Source: Actinomycetota bacterium
GTDB lineage: Bacteria; Actinomycetota; Acidimicrobiia; Acidimicrobiales; Ilumatobacteraceae
Direction: 5' to 3'
Assembly (NCBI GenBank): GCA_009705435.1
Contig: WLTJ01000077.1
Location: forward strand, 1 to 7,368
Length of the DNA: 7,368 nucleotides
Below the pieces are notes generated by a model. The model searched no databases. It worked only from the letters and a program-made list of their open reading frames with translations, and was not told the DNA's origin. Shown piece by piece: positions 1 through 5,619 of this stretch (its first letter is position 1; each line of letters opens with the position of its first letter). A program made the translations under genes and the position numbers.

Positions 1-485
1 GATACATCAGCATCAAGAAAAAAGACGATCTCAGTTGTGACTGTGGCTAGAGCAGTGTTGCGCGCTGCCGCGGGACCACCACACGCCTCGCGGCGAATAA
101 TTTGCGCGCCTTCAATGTTCGCAATTGGTGGAGTTGAACCATCGTCAACGATAACGATCTTGCCAACACCACTCAGTGAAGTCACGAGGGCCGTGAGTTG
201 ATCAACAGATTCATTGTGCGCGGGGATCACGACAGTGACATCTGTGGCGTGTAGTGCAACTTGCTGCGCGGGCGCGAGTTGCGGGTGAATCGCTCCAGCG
301 TCCACAAGTCGTGTGGTGACAGTGCTGGCCGACGCGGGAAGCTCGTTGCCTTTTTCAAGCGCCTCTAAAATCTCGCGGGCGGCAGAGGAGAAACGAAAAA
401 CTTTGAGTGGTGAACCTGCAGAAACAGTGTCACCTTGGGCAGATTGATATCGCCACCATGAAGAGTCAACGTCGTACTTGGTCAC
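1..485 (-). CDS. mftF: Mycofactocin glycosyltransferase MftF, N-terminal part (cut by left window edge)
   Basis: Reverse-strand translation from a GTG at 485 stays open to the window edge and gives 161 residues. The first ~80 residues form an MftF-type N-terminal region, with GSPLKVFRFSSAA near residues 25-36. A family 2 glycosyltransferase (GT-A) fold follows: VTVVIPAHNE at 83-92, VIVDDGS at 111-117, GGPAAARNTA at 137-146, and FFLDAD at 155-160, where the DXD-like metal and nucleotide-sugar motif begins. In known MFT systems MftF adds an oligoglucose chain to premycofactocin. It starts 4 nt after the mftE stop, which supports a shared transcript. The GTG is the only good start near the mftE end; no strong Shine-Dalgarno is visible, so coupling to mftE is likely. 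The family call rests on the N-terminal region plus the MftE neighbour; on the GT2 motifs alone it could be any GT2 enzyme. The C-terminal half is unseen. Confidence 0.85.
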   Translation of the reverse strand, partial: MTKYDVDSSWWRYQSAQGDTVSAGSPLKVFRFSSAAREILEALEKGNELPASASTVTTRLVDAGAIHPQLAPAQQVALHATDVTVVIPAHNESVDQLTALVTSLSGVGKIVIVDDGSTPPIANIEGAQIIRREACGGPAAARNTALATVTTEIVFFLDADV

Positions 486-489
486 CGTT

Positions 490-1146
490 TCACACCCATT
501 GGTCGCATGCTGTGAGCAATGATTGGGTCCAAGTGTCAAGTATGTGAAGACCTGCATCGGCGTTGGCAGTCCTTGGATCTCCAAGAATTCCGTTCGCACT
601 CACGGCTTTGACTCCATGTGTGCGCATCGTGCCGATGATTTCCTTCAATGGTCGAGTATCACCACTCGTTGCGCGACTCATGTCAACTTGCTTCGGCGAA
701 ATGATCAACATCACCGATGTCTCTGTGTGACCTGCATGGGTGTCAGTGTTGTCAACACATGGAGGCGACCAAAAGAGGACCTTATGTTGATCATGGGTCA
801 GGATTTTCATCGCGTCAGATATGGCTTGTGAGTTACCACCATGTCCGTTGATGAAAATTACTCCGTGTGCCCATGTTGCTGACCTCACAAGTTCAACCAA
901 AACATCAGTGGTGGTTCGAGTTCCGATCGACAATGTGCCTTTAAATCCAGAGTGTTCGCCACTTGCAGTGACAGTGACTGGTGGTGCAAGAAAATGATGT
1001 GGGCGAGCCGATAGCAGACGTTGACCTAACTCGACAGCGATCTGAGTATCTGTGTCAAAAGGTAGGTGAGGACCATGCTGTTCCCATGAACCCACGGGAA
1101 TGATCAAGACGGGGCGTACCTTGTGCGCCTCATCGTGAGAGGTCAT
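490..1146 (-). CDS. mftE: Mycofactocin precursor peptide peptidase MftE (creatininase family)
   Basis: Creatininase-fold metallopeptidase of 218 residues. In the MFT pathway MftE hydrolyses the MftC-modified MftA peptide and frees the cyclised C-terminal Val-Tyr unit (AHDP), which MftD then oxidises. Visible metal-site motifs are GSWEQHGPHLPFDTD (residues 19-33; E22, H24 and an Asp at 31/33), NGHGGN (100-105; H102) and THAGHTETS (136-144; E142). A late GILGDP loop (186-191) is also typical of the family. The ATG at 1146 is chosen because it overlaps the fixA stop as ATGA. A GTG five codons upstream (1161) is in frame but would add an unconserved extension. No strong Shine-Dalgarno precedes the ATG, so translation probably depends on ribosomes finishing fixA. 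Generic creatininase-family enzymes share these motifs; the mftF-like gene directly downstream makes MftE the best call. Length is close to that usual for MftE. Confidence 0.9.
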   Translation of the reverse strand: MTSHDEAHKVRPVLIIPVGSWEQHGPHLPFDTDTQIAVELGQRLLSARPHHFLAPPVTVTASGEHSGFKGTLSIGTRTTTDVLVELVRSATWAHGVIFINGHGGNSQAISDAMKILTHDQHKVLFWSPPCVDNTDTHAGHTETSVMLIISPKQVDMSRATSGDTRPLKEIIGTMRTHGVKAVSANGILGDPRTANADAGLHILDTWTQSLLTACDQWV

Positions 1147-1949
1147 GGGAGATAACCCCACTTGCGCAAAGATTCAAGAATCAAAGTTGCTGCCACCGAA
1201 GGCTCGGCATGAACTGTTTCTCCGTGTCCTTTGCTGGATGATGTATCGGTGATGTGCTTGACCCGCTCGAGGGCGGTGAGGCCGATTGGCGCAAGAGTCA
1301 CTCTGGGGCGCGGACGATAAGGCCGCAGGGCAGGAGTCTCCACTCGGTCGCCGGTCGCAGTGATGACTTGGATCTCCTGTTTACTGGCGGACATCGTATT
1401 TTTCAGTGACGCGCGCCGTAACCGAATGGTTGAGCCTTCGACGGAAAGCACCGCTGGACCACTGATCAAAAGCTGTTCGCGGCGACCCCCATCAAGTCGG
1501 CGGACTGCGGTGAATGAAGCGTTGGCATTCTCGGGTAACTCGAGAGCCACTAGGCCGAGTGCTTGATCAATGTTTAATTCGGCAGCGATGAAAGAGGGGA
1601 CCGAACCGGATCCACGATCATTTGAATAGTCGCCGCACCACACCATGCGAGCTTGAGACATTGCGCCGACAAGGCTGCGGGCGATGACGGAGCTGTCACT
1701 TGTCAGATCAATATCGATGCGTACTGCGCGATGTGCGCCGCGCGAAAGTGCATCTCGCAAAACTGCTTCGGCGCCCACTGGTCCGGCGGTCAGCACCAGC
1801 ACCTCATCGGCAGATTTTTCTGCAATCCGCAAGGCCCACTCAAGGGCTGCCTGATCTGCGAATGAGAAACCAGCAAATCGTTCATCGGGCGTGTCTGACT
1901 CAACGGGACCAGAATAATTAACCCATTTGATGCACACTGCAATCGTCAT
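1143..1949 (-). CDS. fixA: Electron transfer flavoprotein beta subunit, FixA/EtfB type
   Basis: 268 residues, close to the usual EtfB length of 250-265. It would pair with FixB to form the ETF heterodimer in the cytoplasm. N-terminal IAVCIKWV matches the EtfB opening (IVVLVKQVP in relatives), FADQAALEWALRI (30-42) matches the DEYALEEALRL helix, and LTAGPVGAEAVLRDALSRGAHRAV (53-76, shown here in part) is the nucleotide-fold segment. RRLDGGRRE (150-158) and the recognition-loop region ending in SLKNTMSASK (181-190) also match; Leu182 aligns with the partner-docking leucine of human ETF beta. The nucleotide loop reads NDRGSGSVP (110-118) where relatives have IDGDTGQVG, so whether the second site holds AMP or FAD cannot be read from sequence alone. 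It starts at ATG 1949, 15 nt after fixX, with a GGTGATC Shine-Dalgarno, and overlaps mftE by 4 nt. The family call is firm; the redox partner is inferred. Confidence 0.93.
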   Translation of the reverse strand: MTIAVCIKWVNYSGPVESDTPDERFAGFSFADQAALEWALRIAEKSADEVLVLTAGPVGAEAVLRDALSRGAHRAVRIDIDLTSDSSVIARSLVGAMSQARMVWCGDYSNDRGSGSVPSFIAAELNIDQALGLVALELPENANASFTAVRRLDGGRREQLLISGPAVLSVEGSTIRLRRASLKNTMSASKQEIQVITATGDRVETPALRPYRPRPRVTLAPIGLTALERVKHITDTSSSKGHGETVHAEPSVAATLILESLRKWGYLP

Positions 1950-1954
1950 GATGA

Positions 1955-1961
1955 GATCACC
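1955..1961 (-). promoter_or_regulatory. Shine-Dalgarno for fixA
   Basis: Reverse-strand GGTGATC is complementary to the GATCACC near the 16S rRNA 3' end and lies 5 nt before the fixA ATG. It fixes that start and lets fixA, the one gene of the run with a real gap before it, initiate independently. Confidence 0.6.
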
Positions 1962-1964
1962 CGA

Positions 1965-2258
1965 TTATGTGCGATGAAAGACGATGCCGAAGCCGCCTTC
2001 AGGGTAGGTCCAGGTGATTGCGCCTTCTTTATTACAGACGAGGTAGCAGGTGCCACACTCGTAACAGTTCTCATAGTTGAACAGGATGCCACCATCGCTA
2101 GTAGGCACAAAAAGGTTGGCAGGACAGGCAACGACACATTCGCGAGTAGTGCAACCTCGACACGAATCATCATTGACCGTGATGTGGGCACGCTCATGAA
2201 TACGGAATTCAGAAGTATCAATGCGATCCTGAAACGAAATATCGGGCCAGATAGTCAT
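1965..2258 (-). CDS. fixX: Ferredoxin-like protein FixX
   Basis: 97-residue iron-sulphur protein of the FixX family, the usual partner of FixC. Together they correspond to the flavin and Fe-S parts of ETF:quinone oxidoreductase. Two complete cysteine sets are visible: C33, C36, C41, C45-Pro (C-x2-C-x4-C-x3-CP) and C65, C68, C71, C75 (C-x2-C-x2-C-x3-C), enough for two [4Fe-4S] clusters. This resembles FixX of nitrogen-fixing bacteria more than E. coli FixX, whose first set is degenerate. The C-terminal TYPEGGFGIVF (84-94) is the typical FixX ending. The start is ATG 2258, sharing one base with the fixC stop (TGATG), with AAAGGA 8 nt upstream. It is likely attached to FixC at the membrane face. 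The family call is clear; the eventual electron acceptor (quinone, or also a ferredoxin) is not shown by the sequence. Confidence 0.95.
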   Translation of the reverse strand: MTIWPDISFQDRIDTSEFRIHERAHITVNDDSCRGCTTRECVVACPANLFVPTSDGGILFNYENCYECGTCYLVCNKEGAITWTYPEGGFGIVFHRT

Positions 2259-3559
2259 CAGCCAAATCCTTTCAAGCCGGTGAGAGCGTCACGTACGAGT
2301 TCGCTCAGTTTAATGCCCGCTTTTTTGCGTTCTTCGCGCACGATGCGACGAACTCCAGGTTTGGGGGTGGGGTTATCAACGCGAAACATGCGTTCCACGA
2401 CCCCTGTCACGAAGGCGGGGTATCTGTGTTGCACGCGATCGGATAATACGAGATGCGGTATCTTGCGGAGTTTTTTGTGATCTTGCAAAACAAATGTTTC
2501 GTTGAGACGATTTGTATAACTCTTTAAAGAGGCGGCAGAGACATTGCTGGCATCAATCGCCGCAGATGCGGATTGACCTGCGTACATTCCACTAGCCATA
2601 GCAAAGTTGACACCTTCAAGCCAGATGCCGGCCGCCAAACACAAAGCCGCAGCATCACCAGCGATTAATAAACCATCAGCGACCATCTTGGGCATCATCT
2701 CTAAACCGGCTTCGGGGATGAGATGGGCGGAGTACTCAACGACTTCGCCACCTTCAACAAGGGGAGCGATAGCAGGATGTCGTTTGAGTTCGGCGATGAT
2801 GTCCTCTGGACGCTTTTTCTGTGCAGACAATTTAGAAAGTTTGAGCACAACTCCGACAGCGATGGTGTCAAGATTGGTGTAAATAAAACCACCACCATTG
2901 ACTCCAGATGTGCCACCAAGAATTTCTATATCGACACCTTGGTTATCGCGTACTCCGAAACGCTCATCAATAATGTGTTTTGAAAGTGAGAGTGTTTCTT
3001 TAACACCGAGAGTGTAATTGTCGGCATTAGCGTTCGGATAGAGGCCAGCTTGCTTGGCCAAGAAGCTATTCACTCCATCGCAAGCAATCACAACAGATGC
3101 CGTGAGATCACCATCGGGGCGATCAGTAGAGACTCCACAGACGCGACCTTGATCATCGCGCAGTAGCCCAGTGACAGTCGTCGAACAAATGAGATCTGCT
3201 CCCGCTGCTACGGCTTGCTGCGCTAACCAGTTGTCGAAATCGGGACGATACGCAGTTGCACCGTTATAGGGCGCCTGACCCCAAGCGTTACTGCGGTAGT
3301 CAATGTTCAAGGCGCCAGTATCTGAGAGCACCATCGTTGAGCGACGTATAACCCAGCGTTGAATAGGAGCGGTCTCAAACCACTGTGGAATGAGTTCATC
3401 AAGGATGCGCGGATAGATCACGCCGCCGTACATATTTTTAGAACCTGGAAAAGGCCCACGCTCAATCAGAACGACACGTTTTCCTGAACGGGCAGCGGCG
3501 ATGGCAGCGCAAGATCCTGCGGGACCAGCCCCGACGACGATGATGTCAGCGTCAGTCAC
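2258..3559 (-). CDS. fixC: FixC flavoprotein (ETF:quinone oxidoreductase-like dehydrogenase)
   Basis: 433-residue FAD protein, close to the ~430 of known FixC. It takes electrons from the FixAB flavoprotein and, with FixX, is expected to pass them to quinone. Visible parts are the Rossmann FAD motif VVGAGPAGS (8-16) ending in acidic E33 of LIERG; the family segment FPGSKNMYGGVIYP (37-50); CDGVNSFLAKQAG (160-172); GGFIYTNLDTIAVGVVL (223-239); and the second FAD motif LLIAGDAAALCLA (297-309), followed by LEGVNFAMASG (314-324). The last Gly of the usual GDAAG is Ala305 here. The C-terminus ERMFRVDNPTPKPG (389-402) is also FixC-like. The start is a GTG overlapping the fixB stop by 4 nt (GTGA), with AGAAGGTG upstream. 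No transmembrane helix is evident, so membrane contact would be peripheral. The alternative, a geranylgeranyl-reductase-type flavoprotein, is disfavoured by the neighbouring fixB, fixX and fixA. Confidence 0.95.
   Translation of the reverse strand: MTDADIIVVGAGPAGSCAAIAAARSGKRVVLIERGPFPGSKNMYGGVIYPRILDELIPQWFETAPIQRWVIRRSTMVLSDTGALNIDYRSNAWGQAPYNGATAYRPDFDNWLAQQAVAAGADLICSTTVTGLLRDDQGRVCGVSTDRPDGDLTASVVIACDGVNSFLAKQAGLYPNANADNYTLGVKETLSLSKHIIDERFGVRDNQGVDIEILGGTSGVNGGGFIYTNLDTIAVGVVLKLSKLSAQKKRPEDIIAELKRHPAIAPLVEGGEVVEYSAHLIPEAGLEMMPKMVADGLLIAGDAAALCLAAGIWLEGVNFAMASGMYAGQSASAAIDASNVSAASLKSYTNRLNETFVLQDHKKLRKIPHLVLSDRVQHRYPAFVTGVVERMFRVDNPTPKPGVRRIVREERKKAGIKLSELVRDALTGLKGFG
2267..2272 (-). 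promoter_or_regulatory. Shine-Dalgarno for fixX
   Basis: Reverse-strand AAAGGA sits 8 nt before the fixX ATG and inside the last codons of fixC. It confirms the TGATG start chosen for fixX. Confidence 0.65.
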
Positions 3560-4479
3560 GAGGCACCTTCTTTAACATTCACGCCGAGCAATTGTGCGAG
3601 TTCATCAAGAACTGCATTGGCATCGGCAACGATTGCCAGGTCAGACATCTGCATCATCGGGCAATGGGCATCAGTGTTGACGCTGATGATGTGTTCAGGT
3701 TGGCCGAGACCACTGGTGTGTTGCACTGCACCGCTGACACCAAAGGAGATATACAAGTCAGGTTGCACGATGACGCCAGTCGTACCAATTTGCCGTTCGT
3801 GCTCGACCCAACCGCGATCGGTGATGACACGCGTGACACCCATTGATGCGTCGAGGGCAGCGGAAACAGATTGCAGTTCTCCGAAGCGTTGATGGCTGTC
3901 AAGACCCGCACCGCCACTGACAATTCGTGGGGCTTCGGAGAGGTCCATCGTTGACGCATCTGGAGGAAGCACTGCCACAGAGGAAACGCTAGATGTGCGC
4001 GATGACGCAGAAGGACCGGAGACTTCAACGGTGGTGATGACTGGCTCATCACCGTGTGTGTCAATACCGCGAATGCCGATTTGCAATGTGGCAACGAATG
4101 GTGTCGTGGGGGCGAAGTCGGCGATTGCTAGTCCACCTTGGCGCGCCACGCTGACTTTGTCTGTTGTCACGGCAATGGAGCCCGCGAAAAGTGTCCGATG
4201 CAGATGGTGGGCAAGTTGCGGGGCGAGATCTCGACCATCGGGACTGGCGGGCAGAATGAGAGAGTCTGCAGTCAGTCCAACCTGCGCGATGGCTGTGGCG
4301 ATGACGTGTGCGGTAGGTGGGGACTCAACGAGCCAGATATGAGTGGCCACATGGGCGAGTGAGGTTGCGGCGGTTGCGGTGCCTGTGCCGACGAGCAGAA
4401 CATTGCCTAGGGCTTCGCAGACGGTTTCATCTGAGCCAACGGGGGCGACTCCATGACGGACAGGGATGACAGCAAGCAT
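3556..4479 (-). CDS. fixB: Electron transfer flavoprotein alpha subunit, FixB/EtfA type
   Basis: 307 residues, near the usual EtfA length. It is the alpha half of the ETF heterodimer with FixA and carries the FAD of the C-terminal domain. The N-terminal half is a diverged nucleotide-fold domain. The C-terminal FAD domain is clear: IVSGGAGL (186-193), TRVITDRGWVEHERQIGTTG (216-235), PDLYISFGVSGAVQH (240-254) and IISVNTDAHCP (264-274). Without gaps from SGGAG to TRV it aligns with human ETFA, so Arg217, Thr234 and His254 match the flavin-contacting Arg249, Thr266 and His286 there. The SGGRG arginine of most EtfA proteins is Ala191 here. The start is ATG 4479, preceded by GAAGGGG. It begins the coupled fix-mft run, 48 nt after the dedA stop, and overlaps fixC by 4 nt. 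The family call is firm. Confidence 0.94.
   Translation of the reverse strand: MLAVIPVRHGVAPVGSDETVCEALGNVLLVGTGTATAATSLAHVATHIWLVESPPTAHVIATAIAQVGLTADSLILPASPDGRDLAPQLAHHLHRTLFAGSIAVTTDKVSVARQGGLAIADFAPTTPFVATLQIGIRGIDTHGDEPVITTVEVSGPSASSRTSSVSSVAVLPPDASTMDLSEAPRIVSGGAGLDSHQRFGELQSVSAALDASMGVTRVITDRGWVEHERQIGTTGVIVQPDLYISFGVSGAVQHTSGLGQPEHIISVNTDAHCPMMQMSDLAIVADANAVLDELAQLLGVNVKEGAS
3564..3571 (-). promoter_or_regulatory. Shine-Dalgarno for fixC
   Basis: Reverse-strand AGAAGGTG lies 4 nt before the GTG start of fixC, inside the 3' end of fixB. It supports the GTG start and coupled translation of the two genes. Confidence 0.6.
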
Positions 4480-4527
4480 GACCCCTTCAGATTACGCCTC
4501 TTCTGCCCCTATGTGCCCAATGGGGAG

Positions 4528-5169
4528 TCAGAGGTTGGTTCGTGAGGATCGTTTTTTATTCACAAAGCGCACGAGTTCAATGAACGCTGTGACGGCGAGC
4601 GCAGCGCCGAAAGCCAGCAGGAAGGCTGTCGTGTGGTCGTCTTCAAATTTGGTTCCAAAGGCATACCCCAAGATCCCCGCGTATGAGGCCCAAATGATGG
4701 TGGCGACGCCAACCCATCCCATGAACCACCGTTGTGGTTGCTGGGTGAGCCCGGACGACAAAGTCAGAACCGTGCGCCCGCCCGGAATAAATCGGGCAGT
4801 GATTAACAGCAGGCCACCGCGTTCTTCAATTTGCTCAGCGGCCCAATGCAGTTTCTTGGCGGTGGACTCTTTTTTGGCTGCGCGACGCTCCACGAATCCG
4901 CTCGCGCGACGACCGATTTGATAACTCAAGTTGTCTCCGATGAAGGCTCCAACCGCTCCTGCGACGATCACAAAAACAATGTTGTAGGGCGCTACACCAG
5001 CGCTACTTGCTGCCACTCCACCAATGATCACAGTCGTCTCACTAGGGACCACTGGTATCACCGAGTCAAGCAGAGCGATCACCAAAATGACCGCTAAAAA
5101 CCACCAATTTCCGGAGACTCGATCAAGCCAATCGGTGAGACTATTAATAACTCCAGAGGCTGCGAGCAC
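4528..5169 (-). CDS. DedA-family membrane protein (VTT/SNARE-associated domain)
   Basis: 213-residue polytopic membrane protein. Hydrophobic segments lie at about 22-41, 43-58, 62-80, 118-138, 146-171 and 181-202. DedA features are VVPSETTVIIGG (40-51, with conserved Glu44), GAFIGDNLSYQIGRRASG (74-91) and ARFIPGGRT (125-133), whose arginines are important in characterised DedA proteins. DedA relatives act at the inner membrane in lipid (undecaprenyl-phosphate or phospholipid) translocation and membrane homeostasis; the substrate here is unknown. The start is a GTG at 5169 with AAGGT 6 nt upstream; no other good start lies before the first helix. The gene ends 48 nt before fixB on the same strand without an obvious terminator, so it may share a transcript with the fix-mft genes. 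Its functional link to mycofactocin is unclear and it may be a bystander. Confidence 0.88.
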   Translation of the reverse strand: MLAASGVINSLTDWLDRVSGNWWFLAVILVIALLDSVIPVVPSETTVIIGGVAASSAGVAPYNIVFVIVAGAVGAFIGDNLSYQIGRRASGFVERRAAKKESTAKKLHWAAEQIEERGGLLLITARFIPGGRTVLTLSSGLTQQPQRWFMGWVGVATIIWASYAGILGYAFGTKFEDDHTTAFLLAFGAALAVTAFIELVRFVNKKRSSRTNL

Positions 5170-5220
5170 GTGACGACCTTAGTCGGAATAAATCGCGTGT
5201 GCTTGTCTAGCCTTAACCAC
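5170..5220. promoter_or_regulatory. Divergent intergenic region between dedA and the VOC gene
   Basis: This is the only place in the window where two genes point away from each other, so it should hold both promoters in 51 bases. On the plus strand TAGCCT (5208-5213) fits an actinobacterial TANNNT -10 box 7 nt before the VOC ATG, and no Shine-Dalgarno is visible, which suggests a leaderless transcript. On the minus strand TAAGGT (5176-5181) sits 6 nt before the dedA GTG and could be either a -10 box or, as AAGGT, a Shine-Dalgarno. No convincing -35 box is seen for either direction. Confidence 0.35.
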
Positions 5221-5607
5221 ATGGCAACTATTCGTGAAATTGTGATTGATTGTTCGGACGCTGATGCAATGGCTACTTTTTGGGCGGCAGCTTTGGAGTT
5301 TGAATATGTCGGGGCCGCTGGAAGTTATCGGGCGCTGAACGATCCGTCTGGTGGTCCGAAGCTGATCATCCAAGAAGTTGATGAGCCGAAATTGGTCAAG
5401 AACCGCGTGCATTTTGATCTTGAGGCTGTGGACATTCGGTCCGAGGCGCGCCGCATGGAAGCGCTCGGTGCAGTGTTGCTCAATGATCGGCGACCAATTC
5501 AGGAACATAAAACGCAATGGATGGTTTTAGCCGATCCTGAAGGTAACGAATTTTGCATTTGCCAGATCGGGAAGATTCCTGATGGCGATGACGGATTCCC
5601 GGCTTAA
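5221..5607 (+). CDS. VOC superfamily (glyoxalase/bleomycin-resistance fold) protein
   Basis: 128-residue small cytoplasmic protein and the only plus-strand gene. It opens with IREIVIDCSDADAMATFWAA (residues 4-23), the typical first strand and helix of a glyoxalase-like domain. It continues with a middle strand KLIIQEVDEPK (47-57), VHFDLEAVD (63-71), the helix EARRMEALGA (75-84) and the closing VLADPEGNEFCICQ (102-115). These are two beta-alpha-beta-beta-beta modules of a single VOC domain. Relatives include metal-dependent lyases, dioxygenases and drug-binding proteins, so no substrate can be assigned. The start is ATG 5221, because the domain begins right after it; an in-frame GTG at 5170 would add 17 residues with no family resemblance and would abut the dedA start. 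The gene ends 12 nt from the convergent OYE gene with no terminator hairpin visible. Its role in the mycofactocin locus is unknown. Confidence 0.85.
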   Translation: MATIREIVIDCSDADAMATFWAAALEFEYVGAAGSYRALNDPSGGPKLIIQEVDEPKLVKNRVHFDLEAVDIRSEARRMEALGAVLLNDRRPIQEHKTQWMVLADPEGNEFCICQIGKIPDGDDGFPA

Positions 5608-5619
5608 TCCGTTATTTGC

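Noticed and set aside
523..831. Plus-strand open frame of 102 codons opposite mftE
   Set aside because: It lies wholly inside mftE, whose metal motifs are clear; no ribosome site or recognisable domain was seen.
1147..1161. GTG start giving MftE five extra residues
   Set aside because: The ATG at 1146 overlaps the fixA stop as ATGA, a standard coupled arrangement, and the extension has no recognisable conservation.
1974..2480. Plus-strand open frame of 168 codons opposite fixX and fixC
   Set aside because: It is antisense to two well-supported genes, its translation has no domain-like pattern, and it is explained as a codon-bias shadow.
4496..4527. Possible terminator hairpin between dedA and fixB
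   Set aside because: Only a 4-base CCCC/GGGG pairing with a long loop and no following U-tract on the minus strand; too weak to call.
4466..4921. Plus-strand open frame of 151 codons opposite dedA
   Set aside because: It is antisense to the DedA coding sequence; the translation is rich in Ser, Pro and Arg without recognisable motifs.
5167..5172. CACGTG palindrome as an operator
   Set aside because: A 6-base palindrome formed by two adjacent GTG codons on opposite strands is expected by chance and has no flanking symmetry.
5170..5220. N-terminal extension of the VOC protein from GTG 5170
   Set aside because: The fold begins right after ATG 5221; the extension lacks family resemblance and would leave no room for a promoter.
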